Positions 1-7,831 of a stretch of 64,000 nt of DNA are shown piece by piece (position 1 is the first letter of the stretch; every line of letters begins with the position of its first letter). The DNA is taken from positions 110,684 through 174,683 of the forward strand of contig CANSPP010000003.1 of assembly GCA_947648905.1 (NCBI GenBank). The letters are read 5' to 3'. This DNA comes from an uncultured Clostridium sp. Its GTDB lineage: Bacteria > Bacillota > Clostridia > TANB77 > CAG-508. The notes beneath the pieces were generated by a model. That model did not search any database and had not been told where the DNA came from. It saw only the letters and a list, made by a program, of their open reading frames with translations. A program made the translations under genes and the position numbers.

Positions 1-1
1 A

Positions 2-580
2 GTAAAAAATCCTAAGTTTGAAATTTCAGCAGTTAGCCCAAAACAATATCCTAAGCAAGGATTACCTGAAATTGTTTTAGTTGGTAAATCTAATGTTGGA
101 AAGTCAAGTTTTGTAAATACTATGATAAATAGAAAAAAATTAGCTAGAACCAGTAGTGAGCCAGGAAAAACTAGACAAATCAATTTTTACAATATTGATG
201 AAACCTTTTATTTTGTTGATTTGCCTGGTTATGGCTATAGCAAGATGTCTAAAAAAGAACAAGAGCAAGTTGGTAAGTTTATTGAAGAATATTTGTTTAA
301 TAGAAAAGAAATTTCACTTATTATCTTTTTAATAGATATTAGACATAAGCCAACTGATAATGATAAACTTATGTATAATTATATAATTTCTTCTGGTTTA
401 CCTTTTATTATTCTTGCTAATAAAGCTGATAAAATAGCAATTACTAAAGTTGATAATGCTGTTTTAGAATTACAAAAAAATATTAATCCTATTGGTGATA
501 TTCAGACATTACCTTTCTCTTCTGAAAGAAAGATTTATAAAGATGATGTTTGGGATATTATTGATGAATATATTAAATAA
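2..580 (+). CDS. engB: Ribosome-biogenesis GTPase EngB/YsxC (5' end outside window)
   Basis: The reading frame is open from base 2, so the gene starts before the window; the first ATG inside it (122) is internal. Visible motifs are the P-loop GKSNVGKSS (bases about 92-118), the switch segment SEPGKTRQINFY, the G3 motif DLPGYGY and the G4 motif NKAD. This combination is diagnostic of the EngB/YsxC/YihA family, a small GTPase needed for assembly of the large ribosomal subunit in the cytoplasm. Only the first 20-30 residues appear to be missing. A strong intrinsic terminator follows the stop codon. Confidence 0.95.
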   Translation, partial: VKNPKFEISAVSPKQYPKQGLPEIVLVGKSNVGKSSFVNTMINRKKLARTSSEPGKTRQINFYNIDETFYFVDLPGYGYSKMSKKEQEQVGKFIEEYLFNRKEISLIIFLIDIRHKPTDNDKLMYNYIISSGLPFIILANKADKIAITKVDNAVLELQKNINPIGDIQTLPFSSERKIYKDDVWDIIDEYIK

Positions 581-587
581 ACAATTA

Positions 588-625
588 AGAGAGCTTTACC
601 TTTTTAGGTAATTGGCTCTCTTTTT
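588..625 (+). terminator. Intrinsic terminator after engB
   Basis: Two nested inverted repeats (GAGAGC/GCTCTC and TACCT/AGGTA) are followed by a T-run, 8 bases after the engB stop. Confidence 0.85.
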
Positions 626-660
626 ATATTATAATGAAGTTTCATTTTTTATTAATTTTG

Positions 661-933
661 TTAACAACAGCATTTATTTTTTCTTTCTTTTCTTCTGTTA
701 CAGAATATTAGAATTAATGTTAGTATTAACAATAGTCCCAATATTACTGCTAAAACAATGATAGCGGGTAATGACAATAATATTACTAGTGCAAGCGCTG
801 CACCTATTAATAGTCCTATAACGAAAGTAAATGCTACAAGTAATACAACTGCTATAATTCCTAAGCAATTTCTTTTTCTTGGTTCTCTATCTTTTTTGTT
901 TTCATAACAATAAATTGTTTCTTGTGGCTCCAT
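661..933 (-). CDS. Small hydrophobic membrane protein, function unknown
   Basis: About 90 residues. The start chosen is the ATG giving MEPQET, because GGAGGTG sits six bases upstream; a longer frame from a TTG would overlap that ribosome binding site. The N-terminal third is polar and basic, followed by a long hydrophobic stretch (two closely spaced membrane segments) and a C-terminal tail rich in Lys, Arg and Cys ending in three cysteines. No family recognised. A perfect 11-bp inverted repeat lies directly upstream of its ribosome binding site, which suggests repressor control. Confidence 0.6.
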   Translation of the reverse strand: MEPQETIYCYENKKDREPRKRNCLGIIAVVLLVAFTFVIGLLIGAALALVILLSLPAIIVLAVILGLLLILTLILIFCNRRKERKNKCCC

Positions 934-946
934 ATAAGTCACCTCC

Positions 947-974
947 AATATAGTATCTTACTTGATACTATATT
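947..974. promoter_or_regulatory. Perfect 11-bp inverted repeat, candidate operator
   Basis: AATATAGTATC, a 6-base spacer, then GATACTATATT: a perfect inverted repeat immediately upstream of the Shine-Dalgarno sequence of the small membrane protein at 661-933. It has no T-run on either side, so a protein-binding operator is more likely than a terminator. Confidence 0.5.
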
Positions 975-1032
975 ATATATTATGTCGTTTTTTGTTTTTT
1001 GTGACTATATTTTTTATTAGTAAATTTATTGA

Positions 1033-1221
1033 CTATTCGCCAACTTTTTTCTCTATCTTTGTAATTATTTTCTTTGCTTTTTCTCTTGGCAAAACTACAA
1101 CGTGCTCACATCCCAAGCACTTCAATTTGAAGTCTACACCTACTCTTGTTATTTCCCATAACTTGCTTCCACAAGGATGTTGTTTTTTTGTTCTTACTAT
1201 ATCTCCCACATTATATTCCAA
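1033..1221 (-). CDS. DUF951 family protein
   Basis: 62 residues containing DIVRTKKQHPCGSKLWEI, RVG.DFKLKCLGC and VVLPR, the hallmark pattern of the DUF951 (YyzM-like) family, a short conserved Firmicutes protein with paired cysteines. Start is TTG, supported by a GAGGAGG sequence about eight bases upstream; no ATG fits. Function is unknown in the family; the cysteines (CG...CLGC) may bind metal. It lies 22 bases upstream of dinD on the same strand, which would allow co-transcription into dinD. Confidence 0.85.
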   Translation of the reverse strand: MEYNVGDIVRTKKQHPCGSKLWEITRVGVDFKLKCLGCEHVVVLPREKAKKIITKIEKKVGE

Positions 1222-1243
1222 AGCAATCCCTCCTCTTTTTGTC

Positions 1244-2107
1244 TTATATACCTTTTTTTATATCTTTTTTATTAAGTTTTCCAGATGTTTCTGCTAATTT
1301 TTTATCAGTCTTATTTAATTTGCGTTCAATTTTTTTCATATCTTCACTTGCTGGCAAAGTTTCTGGTTTTATTCCTCTATGAACTAACATGTCTCTAACA
1401 CTTGTATTATTTTGTATATGTTCAGTCGTAATAGGATTTTCGCCATATAAATCCTTTTCTTCCACATTATAGTTTGTCATTTCTGTAGCTAGATTTTTAG
1501 CTGCAATAGTAACAGTTGGCAAAAAATCCGCTAAAGCTCTATTATCTTTTATTCCTAATTTATCCTTCATATTTTTTGTTGTTTGTCCACCAAATAATGC
1601 TTGATCACCTTTGGAACGAATTCTCCCAAAACCTTTTTCGTCAACTCCACGTTCATAAATATTTTGTGACAATCTTTTTTCTGAAAGTTTTAATCTATCT
1701 CTAGCTTCTACTCTTTGCAAATATTTCATACGTTCTTCTATTAGTTCTAATTTTCTTGTTTGAACAGCAAAATAACTTTGAGCAAATGCAACTTCTTCCT
1801 TCTTTGGATCTCCATTTTGAGCTATTAAATAGCAGGCATAACGTGTCAATTGATAATCTAGTACAGGCTTAATTGCAACACCAGCTTTGACCATTTTGTT
1901 GACGTCGACAAAATGGTCAAATATATTGAATTTACTGTTACTGCAAGCTTCTTTTGCTTTTTTTATTGCGTTTTCAAAATTTCGCCATTCAGAATAACCT
2001 AGTAAAGGTTGTAATTCACGCGCAAGCCAAAATTCAATACCATCTTCTGTTAAATGTACAATTTCATCAAATTTAGATTTTAATATCACTAATTTATTAT
2101 TTTCCAT
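1244..2107 (-). CDS. dinD: DNA-damage-inducible protein D (DinD)
   Basis: 287 residues, the usual DinD length. The N-terminus carries a Bro-N-like segment (GIEFWLARELQPLLGYSEWR) and a central region RGVDEKGFGRIRSKGDQALFGG typical of DinD, an SOS-induced protein that in E. coli modulates RecA. The C-terminus is Lys-rich and probably disordered. The start ATG has an AGGAG sequence nearby (2113-2118 on the minus strand). No LexA-type box is obvious to me upstream, so SOS control is not demonstrated here. Confidence 0.85.
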   Translation of the reverse strand: MENNKLVILKSKFDEIVHLTEDGIEFWLARELQPLLGYSEWRNFENAIKKAKEACSNSKFNIFDHFVDVNKMVKAGVAIKPVLDYQLTRYACYLIAQNGDPKKEEVAFAQSYFAVQTRKLELIEERMKYLQRVEARDRLKLSEKRLSQNIYERGVDEKGFGRIRSKGDQALFGGQTTKNMKDKLGIKDNRALADFLPTVTIAAKNLATEMTNYNVEEKDLYGENPITTEHIQNNTSVRDMLVHRGIKPETLPASEDMKKIERKLNKTDKKLAETSGKLNKKDIKKGI

Positions 2108-2207
2108 ATTGTTACTCCTCTCTAGTCTTTTTTATAAATTATACATTAAAGTAAAATATAAGTCAATAAATTAAACAAATGAGTTTATATTTTGTCGGTT
2201 ATTTTGC

Positions 2208-2237
2208 AAAAAGAGTTGGCGATTAGCCAACTCTTTT
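2208..2237 (-). terminator. Intrinsic terminator after gltX
   Basis: AAAAGAGTTGGC, five-base loop, GCCAACTCTTTT: a 12-bp hairpin with a T-run on the minus strand, starting 9 bases after the gltX stop. Confidence 0.85.
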
Positions 2238-2246
2238 AATATTATT

Positions 2247-3902
2247 TTATAGTTGCTTTTTTGCTTCTTCAAATCTTTTAGCAATTCTGTCTTTTCCTAA
2301 AACTTGCATTATTTCATACATATCAGGAGTATTAGTTCTAGCAGTTAATGCAACTCTTAAACAAGTACTTACATCACCTACGTGTGCTTTATACGCATCT
2401 GGATTTGCCTTAAATTCTTTCACTTCTTTAGCATATCCCATTTCTCCTGCAAGCTCTTTTATTTTGTCAAACCAAGCTTGTTTATCGTCATTTTCATCAT
2501 AATATTTTTCGATGTATAAATCTAATATTTTTTCAATATCAGCTTTGTTGCTTATTACTTGATATGGATATTCTTGAGTTTTATTGTAAAAGATTTCGTC
2601 ATACATATATTCTATGTTTTCTTTCACATCTGCCCATTTTGATATATCTTTTCTTGGTTTTTTATTTCCTCTTTCTATTCCAAATACTTTTAATGCATAT
2701 TCTTTGTCTTCTAATGTTTTTGCCAATTCTTCATCGTGTTTTTTTGCCCAATTGTAAGCTTCTTCATAAACTTTTTCAGCTGTATATTTTGATATTACAG
2801 TTTTTCCTACATCAAGTAATTTTACCATATCAAATAGCGCCCCACTTACACTCATTTTGTTTAATTGAAGTTCAAATTCTGACATATCTTTATCTGGATT
2901 TGCTCTTCTCCAATTTTCAAATGTTGAGTTTGCTATGTTTAATAAGTATTCTTTTACAGCTTGTGCTGGTATACCTTCTTCTTCATAATAGCTTGTTGCA
3001 GCTTCTGGGTCTTTTCTTTTACTTAATTTTCTTTTATTTCCATTGTCATTTTTCATAATTGGTGCAATGTGTGCATATTTAGGAGCTTTAAATCCTAATT
3101 CTTGGAATAGTTGTATATGTAATGGTATTGAAGATAACCATTCATCTCCACGAATTACATGTGTCGTTCCCATCAAGTGGTCATCAACTGCGTGTGCAAA
3201 GTGATATGTTGGAAGTCCATCAGCTTTTATTATTACTACATCTTGGTCATTTTCTGGAAATTCTACATTCCCTTTTATTACATCTTTGTGCTTAATTTTT
3301 CTATCTTCTCTTCCTGGTGATTTTAAACGGATTATATAGTTTTCTCCACTCTTAATTTTTTCTGCCATTTCTTCTACTGTGTGATTTCTACATTTTGCCC
3401 ATACTCCATAATATCCTGGTCTTATTTTTGCAGCTTCTTGTTTGCTTCTAATTGCATCTATCTCTTCAGGTGTACAGAAACATGGATATGCTTTTCCTTG
3501 TTCTATTAGATATTTTGCATATGCTTGATAAATGTCTTTTCTTTGTGATTGTTTATATGGTCCATAGTTTCCTTTTTCCTCTGTTGTAGAAGTCATTCCT
3601 TCGTCTGGTTCTATTTCAAATTCTTGTAAACTACTTACTATTCCTTCTACACCATTTTCAATTTCTCTTTTTTGGTCTGTATCTTCTATTCTTAAAAAGA
3701 ATACCCCACCTGTTTGTTCTGTCATTTTTTTAGCTATTAATGCTTGGTATAGTCCACCTATGTGCATTACTCCTGTTGGGCTTGGTGCATATCTTGTAAC
3801 TATTGCACCTTCACCTAAGTTTCTTCTTGGATATTTTTCTTCATAATATGCTATTTCTTTTACATCTGGAAATATTAAATTTGCTAAATCTTTATAATCC
3901 AT
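2247..3902 (-). CDS. gltX: Glutamate--tRNA ligase
   Basis: 551 residues. The class I synthetase signature is present as TRYAPSPTGVMHIGGLYQAL (HIGH motif at about residues 47-50) and the second signature as KLSKRK (about 292-297). It charges tRNA-Glu with glutamate; as a gatCAB operon is also present in this window, this enzyme probably also makes Glu-tRNA(Gln) for transamidation. The start has a GGAGA sequence just upstream. An unusually long central to C-terminal region (about 60 residues more than E. coli GltX) is typical of this clostridial subfamily. Monocistronic, bounded by its own terminator and a repeat element. Confidence 0.95.
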   Translation of the reverse strand: MDYKDLANLIFPDVKEIAYYEEKYPRRNLGEGAIVTRYAPSPTGVMHIGGLYQALIAKKMTEQTGGVFFLRIEDTDQKREIENGVEGIVSSLQEFEIEPDEGMTSTTEEKGNYGPYKQSQRKDIYQAYAKYLIEQGKAYPCFCTPEEIDAIRSKQEAAKIRPGYYGVWAKCRNHTVEEMAEKIKSGENYIIRLKSPGREDRKIKHKDVIKGNVEFPENDQDVVIIKADGLPTYHFAHAVDDHLMGTTHVIRGDEWLSSIPLHIQLFQELGFKAPKYAHIAPIMKNDNGNKRKLSKRKDPEAATSYYEEEGIPAQAVKEYLLNIANSTFENWRRANPDKDMSEFELQLNKMSVSGALFDMVKLLDVGKTVISKYTAEKVYEEAYNWAKKHDEELAKTLEDKEYALKVFGIERGNKKPRKDISKWADVKENIEYMYDEIFYNKTQEYPYQVISNKADIEKILDLYIEKYYDENDDKQAWFDKIKELAGEMGYAKEVKEFKANPDAYKAHVGDVSTCLRVALTARTNTPDMYEIMQVLGKDRIAKRFEEAKKQL

Positions 3903-3935
3903 TTTTATCTCTCCTTATTTCTATTATCTGAAACG

Positions 3936-3991
3936 TTTTGGGACAGTCCTAAAATATTTTTCTTGTAAACATTTTTAGGTCTGTCCCAAAA
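3936..3991. repeat. Dispersed hairpin repeat, element a
   Basis: Arms of 19 bp (TTTTGGGACAGTCCTAAAA and its complement with one mismatch) around an 18-base loop, between rnj and gltX. Member of the GGGACAG/GTCCC repeat family of this window. Confidence 0.75.
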
Positions 3992-3994
3992 ATG

Positions 3995-5908
3995 CTAAAC
4001 TTCCATTATGATCGGGATGATCATCGGGTTACGTTTTGTCTTCATAAAAATATAATCTCTTAGAGTTTCTCTAGTTGTTGACTTAATAGTTGCCCAATCA
4101 CGAACTCCACGTTCTTCACATTTTCTAATTTCATTTCTTACAACTGATTTAACGTCATCCATTAAGTTTTCAGATTCTCTTACATAAACAAATCCTCTTG
4201 ATATTACATCAGGTCCTGCGACAACTTCGCCTGTTTGAGAGTCCATTGTTAATACAATTACAATTAAACCATCTTGTGATAAATGTTGTCTATCTCTTAA
4301 GACGATATTTCCAACATCACCTACGCCAAGTCCATCAACTAATATTCTTCCACTTGGTACTGTTGTTGTAAATGCTGCCCCATTTTCGTCTATTTCTAGA
4401 ACTCTACCATTTGATAGCATTATTATATTGTCTTTGTCAATTCCCATACTTTGAGCTGTTTCACTATGTGCTATTAATTGTCTATATTCGCCGTGAACTG
4501 GTATAAAGTATTGTGGTTTTGCTAGTGCTATTATTAATTTTTGTTCTTCTTGGCAAGCATGTCCTGATACGTGTATGTTTTCTAGTGAGCTATATACAAC
4601 TTCTGCTCCTATTTGCATTAAGTCATCTATTACTTTTGATACAAATTTTTCGTTTCCTGGTATTGGTGTTGCTGATATTATAACTAAGTCATTTGGTGTT
4701 ATTTTTATTTTTCTGTGGTCACCTGCTGCCATTCTTGTTAAAGCTGACATTGGTTCTCCTTGACTTCCTGTTGTTATAATTACTAATTGGTCGTCAGTAT
4801 AGTTTTTTATCATATCTATATCTATAAAGATGTTTTCTGGACATTCTATATATCCTAATTCCCTTGCTGTTGTTATCATATTTATCATACTTCTACCACA
4901 TACAGCAATTTTTCTGTTATATTTTACTGCTGAATTTACTATTTGTTGAACTCTGTGTACGTTTGAAGCAAATGTTGCTACTACAATTCTTTTTGTACAG
5001 TGTAAGAATAGTTTGTCAAATACTTCTCCTACTGAACTTTCAGACATTGTAAATCCTTTTCTTTCTGAGTTTGTACTATCTGACATTAGTGCTAATATTC
5101 CTTGGTTTCCTAGCTCTGCTATTCTTCCAAAGTCCATTAATTTTCCGTCTATTGGTGTATAGTCTATTTTAAAATCTCCCGTGTGTAATACAGTTCCTGC
5201 TGGTGTCGTTATTGCTAGCATTACTGAGTCTGGTATGCTATGTGAGCTTCTTATAAATTCTACTTTAAAGTTTTTTCCAAGTTGAAGAGTTTCCCCTTGC
5301 ATTACTTCTATTAATTTTGTGCTTCTTAATAATTTATGTTCCTCTAATTTATTTCTGATTAGCCCTGCTGCTAATCTTGGTGCATAAATTGGAATATTTA
5401 TTTTCTTTAATAAATATGGAACTGAACCTATATGGTCTTCGTGACCATGTGTTATTATTAACCCTTTTATTTTGTCTACATTTTTCTCTAAGTATGCTAT
5501 GTCTGGTATAACTAAGTCTATTCCAAGCATATCATCTTCTGGGAATGATAATCCGCAGTCTACAACTATTATTTCATTTTCATATTCAAAAACTGTTATG
5601 TTTTTTCCTATTTCGTGTAATCCTCCTAGTGGAATTATTTTTAATTTTGATTTTTTGAATATGTTATTTTCTGTTCCTTTTCTGTTATTTCTTCTTGTTC
5701 TTGATTTTGTTGCTACTGCTTCTTCTTGTCTTCCTGTTTCTGTTTTTCTTTTTTCTCTCTTTGTTGTTTGATTTGTTTCTCCTATATTTTTCTTTTCTCT
5801 TTTTTGGTTGTATGTTGTTCTCTTTGTTTTTCTTTCATCTCCTTTTGTAGTTTTTCTTGTTGATGTTTTAGTTTTGTTTGTTTTTTGTGTATTATTATCT
5901 TCTGGCAT
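3995..5908 (-). CDS. rnj: Ribonuclease J
   Basis: About 637 residues. After a basic, low-complexity N-terminal extension of some 85 residues (Lys, Arg, Thr rich), the metallo-beta-lactamase/beta-CASP fold begins with PLGGLHEIGKN; the metal site HGHEDHIGS lies at about residues 154-162, and GDFK, DSTNSERKG and the C-terminal SGHACQEE and PVHGEYR motifs follow. RNase J is a dual 5'-exo and endoribonuclease for mRNA decay and rRNA maturation. Start chosen at MPEDNN because AAAGGAG is positioned correctly; an ATG five codons earlier overlaps it. The basic extension is longer than in Bacillus and could bind RNA. Long 5' leader with a hairpin near its start. Confidence 0.95.
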   Translation of the reverse strand: MPEDNNTQKTNKTKTSTRKTTKGDERKTKRTTYNQKREKKNIGETNQTTKREKRKTETGRQEEAVATKSRTRRNNRKGTENNIFKKSKLKIIPLGGLHEIGKNITVFEYENEIIVVDCGLSFPEDDMLGIDLVIPDIAYLEKNVDKIKGLIITHGHEDHIGSVPYLLKKINIPIYAPRLAAGLIRNKLEEHKLLRSTKLIEVMQGETLQLGKNFKVEFIRSSHSIPDSVMLAITTPAGTVLHTGDFKIDYTPIDGKLMDFGRIAELGNQGILALMSDSTNSERKGFTMSESSVGEVFDKLFLHCTKRIVVATFASNVHRVQQIVNSAVKYNRKIAVCGRSMINMITTARELGYIECPENIFIDIDMIKNYTDDQLVIITTGSQGEPMSALTRMAAGDHRKIKITPNDLVIISATPIPGNEKFVSKVIDDLMQIGAEVVYSSLENIHVSGHACQEEQKLIIALAKPQYFIPVHGEYRQLIAHSETAQSMGIDKDNIIMLSNGRVLEIDENGAAFTTTVPSGRILVDGLGVGDVGNIVLRDRQHLSQDGLIVIVLTMDSQTGEVVAGPDVISRGFVYVRESENLMDDVKSVVRNEIRKCEERGVRDWATIKSTTRETLRDYIFMKTKRNPMIIPIIMEV

Positions 5909-6124
5909 AAATTCTCCTTTCATTTTTTAATTTCTTTTACCTATTACTTATTTTTTATACGCATTAATAAAGTTTATAGTTTATATGGATTTCTCTCTTA
6001 ATTCCATATTTTTATAAACTTATCTAATATTTAAATTTGGTCCGTTCTTAATATTATTTATCTCTCTTCTTTTTTTAATACATATAGTTTTAAACTTTAG
6101 GTATTTTTATAAAAACTCTCATTT

Positions 6125-6141
6125 TTAGCAAATCTTGCTAA
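6125..6141 (-). promoter_or_regulatory. 5'-proximal hairpin in rnj leader
   Basis: TTAGCAA-ATC-TTGCTAA, a perfect 7-bp stem with three-base loop, lies about 10-20 bases downstream of the predicted rnj transcription start. It may protect the 5' end or take part in RNase autoregulation. Confidence 0.45.
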
Positions 6142-6153
6142 CGACTGTTTTCT

Positions 6154-6182
6154 ATTATACTATAATTTTTATTAAAAGTCAA
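6154..6182 (-). promoter_or_regulatory. Promoter of rnj
   Basis: On the minus strand TTGACT, 17-bp spacer, TATAAT: a near-consensus SigA promoter. Confidence 0.75.
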
Positions 6183-6207
6183 ATTTATTGAGATGTTAGG
6201 AAAAAGG

Positions 6208-6236
6208 TTGACACTTTATGTAAAATAGTGTATAAT
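6208..6236 (+). promoter_or_regulatory. Consensus promoter of gene at 6281
   Basis: TTGACA, 17-bp spacer, TATAAT: perfect SigA consensus. The transcript would begin with a short hairpin (TCCG-TACAA-CGGA) followed by a GGAGG ribosome binding site. Confidence 0.85.
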
Positions 6237-6280
6237 ATATGTATGTCCGTACAACGGATTATACAAGCGGAGGTATCTAA

Positions 6281-6688
6281 ATGAAAACAAATTCACAGCA
6301 GCTTTTGACATCTGACCAGAACGAAAACACTCGGTATATCGAGAATTACTGCAACAAAGGCTGCCAGGACTTCTTGGATTACATTGATTCTGATGACGTA
6401 ACTGCTTCTGACTTTGCTAGTCAGGAAATCAAATCTCGTCGGCGCATTCGGCGCAAGAATAACATTGCATCCAAGAAAAAACTGGAAGAACGTGCTGAGA
6501 CTGCTTGCAAAAACTTTAGGAAGCGAGAAAATGATGCTAATCATATGTACATTAATGATGGAAAGCATCTGCCCGATTACAAACTTTACAGAGCTTACAA
6601 GCTTCTGAAAGAGTGCAACAAGATGAAATTGTTTGAGACAAATTCTTATCTTGAAGATAATTGGGAGTTCCTCTCTTTCTTATACTAG
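6281..6688 (+). CDS. Hypothetical protein of foreign composition
   Basis: 135 residues, charged, no membrane segment, no family recognised. A consensus promoter, 5' hairpin, GCGGAGG ribosome binding site and a terminator show a complete monocistronic unit. Codon use differs from the neighbours: it uses CGG three times (in NTRY, SRRRI and IRRK), CGC, CTG and GAC freely, whereas ordinary genes here avoid CGG entirely. Central residues 50-75 are strongly basic (KSRRRIRRKNN), which could contact nucleic acid. It belongs to a set of six such small stand-alone genes in the window. Horizontal origin or a special expression class is inferred. Confidence 0.75.
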   Translation: MKTNSQQLLTSDQNENTRYIENYCNKGCQDFLDYIDSDDVTASDFASQEIKSRRRIRRKNNIASKKKLEERAETACKNFRKRENDANHMYINDGKHLPDYKLYRAYKLLKECNKMKLFETNSYLEDNWEFLSFLY

Positions 6689-6700
6689 TAGTATTCCGCA

Positions 6701-6729
6701 AAAAAACATCCCTTAATGGGATGTTTTTT
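6701..6729. terminator. Bidirectional intrinsic terminator
   Basis: AAAAAACATCCC, TTAAT loop, GGGATGTTTTTT between two convergent genes (6281 plus and 6739 minus). Confidence 0.85.
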
Positions 6730-6738
6730 ATATTTCTT

Positions 6739-7578
6739 TTAATTATTTTCTCCTCTTCCTTCTGGAAGTGCATCAGAGTAATCTACTACTATTCTTATTC
6801 TTGTTATAGCTTTAATTGCTCTTGCAACTTTGCTATTTTTAATTCTTTGCCATAAGCTTGGTTTTGCTTCAAAAGTTGTTTGTTCTACATATTCTTGTTG
6901 TTGTTCTTCTACTGCTTGTACTGGTGCTTCTGCTATTTCTTCTATTGTTTCTTCTACTGGTGTTGGTATTGATTTTAATGCATCTGCTATTTCTATTCCA
7001 ATGTAGCTTAATGCTTTTGAACGGTCTTCTATTCTTTCCATATCTATTTCAATATGTAGATTTGATTCTAGATTATTTATTCTTGCATTTAGTAGTTTCA
7101 CAGCATCTTGATAATTTTCTGTTTTATCACTTTTTGCTTTTCCTATTATTGTTAATGTTTCTGTTATATCTTCTCCAAAATCTTCTTCAGCTTTTTTAAC
7201 TTGGTCTTTCCAATCTTTTTCTTTGTTAATTGCTGCTTCCATTACTTCTTTTAGAGTTCCTGCTAATCCTATATTTTGTTCTCTTTGTCTTATTAATTCT
7301 TCTATTTTTTTAGTATTTTCTTCGAATTGATTTGTCGCAAATTCAACTAGCCCATAAGCAGCTTTATATACACTTGCTGGGAAGTTTTTCTTTTTTGGAT
7401 ATTCAATTAAATATGTTTTTATTGATTCTACTAAATCTTTAAAGTATCCATCATCTTCTAATTGAACAATTTGTTTTTTACTTTTTGGATTTATTAATTT
7501 TTGTACTTTATCTATATTTGATAATATTTTCTCCTCTGTGATAACCATTCTCACATTTACTATGCCAGATCTAGACAT
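6739..7578 (-). CDS. Hypothetical coiled-coil protein
   Basis: 279 residues, acidic and helical, with heptad-like stretches (about residues 85-190). Near the C-terminus there is a Glu/Gln/Val-rich linker (EEQQQEYVEQ) followed by a basic segment (WQRIKNSKVARAIKAITRIRIVV). No catalytic motif or family recognised. The start ATG has a strong AAAGGAGGT nine bases upstream; an in-frame Met at residue 11 is an alternative. Stand-alone gene on the minus strand. Its role is unknown. Confidence 0.65.
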   Translation of the reverse strand: MSRSGIVNVRMVITEEKILSNIDKVQKLINPKSKKQIVQLEDDGYFKDLVESIKTYLIEYPKKKNFPASVYKAAYGLVEFATNQFEENTKKIEELIRQREQNIGLAGTLKEVMEAAINKEKDWKDQVKKAEEDFGEDITETLTIIGKAKSDKTENYQDAVKLLNARINNLESNLHIEIDMERIEDRSKALSYIGIEIADALKSIPTPVEETIEEIAEAPVQAVEEQQQEYVEQTTFEAKPSLWQRIKNSKVARAIKAITRIRIVVDYSDALPEGRGENN

Positions 7579-7775
7579 TGTAATGTACCTCCTTTATCTT
7601 ACGCGTGTTTGCTTTTTGCTTCTTTCTTTATAATTATACATTATCTAACAAAAAACTACAAGACAATATTTTCATTTTTTTATTAAGTTTTAGTTACAAG
7701 AATGTTACAAAAATATTACAATTTCCAATATTATTAGGGAACTCAACACATCTAGATGTATTACTATATAAAAAT

Positions 7776-7818
7776 AAAGCAAAATCAAAAATATAACTTT
7801 TTCTAATTTTGCTTTTTT
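7776..7818 (-). terminator. Hairpin after acyl-CoA ligase gene
   Basis: AAAGCAAAAT and ATTTTGCTTT arms with a 20-base loop, 13 bases beyond the stop of the ligase gene; T-rich on both sides. Confidence 0.6.
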
Positions 7819-7831
7819 TACAATATAATAT

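Larger units (their letters stand above)
5909..6280. other. 372-bp divergent intergenic region
   Basis: Holds the roughly 240-nt leader of rnj (AT-rich, no known riboswitch seen), and two back-to-back consensus promoters, one for rnj (minus) and one for the small gene at 6281 (plus). No ORF with a ribosome binding site is seen. Confidence 0.7.

Noticed and set aside
962-1382. Two overlapping plus-strand ORFs
   Set aside because: They run antisense through the DUF951 and dinD genes and have no ribosome binding site.
3903-3994. T-box upstream region of gltX or attenuator
   Set aside because: The hairpin belongs to the dispersed repeat family and the region is downstream of rnj; no T-box sequence present.
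6858-7199. Leu-rich plus-strand ORF
   Set aside because: Antisense shadow produced by Glu/Lys-rich codons of the coiled-coil gene.
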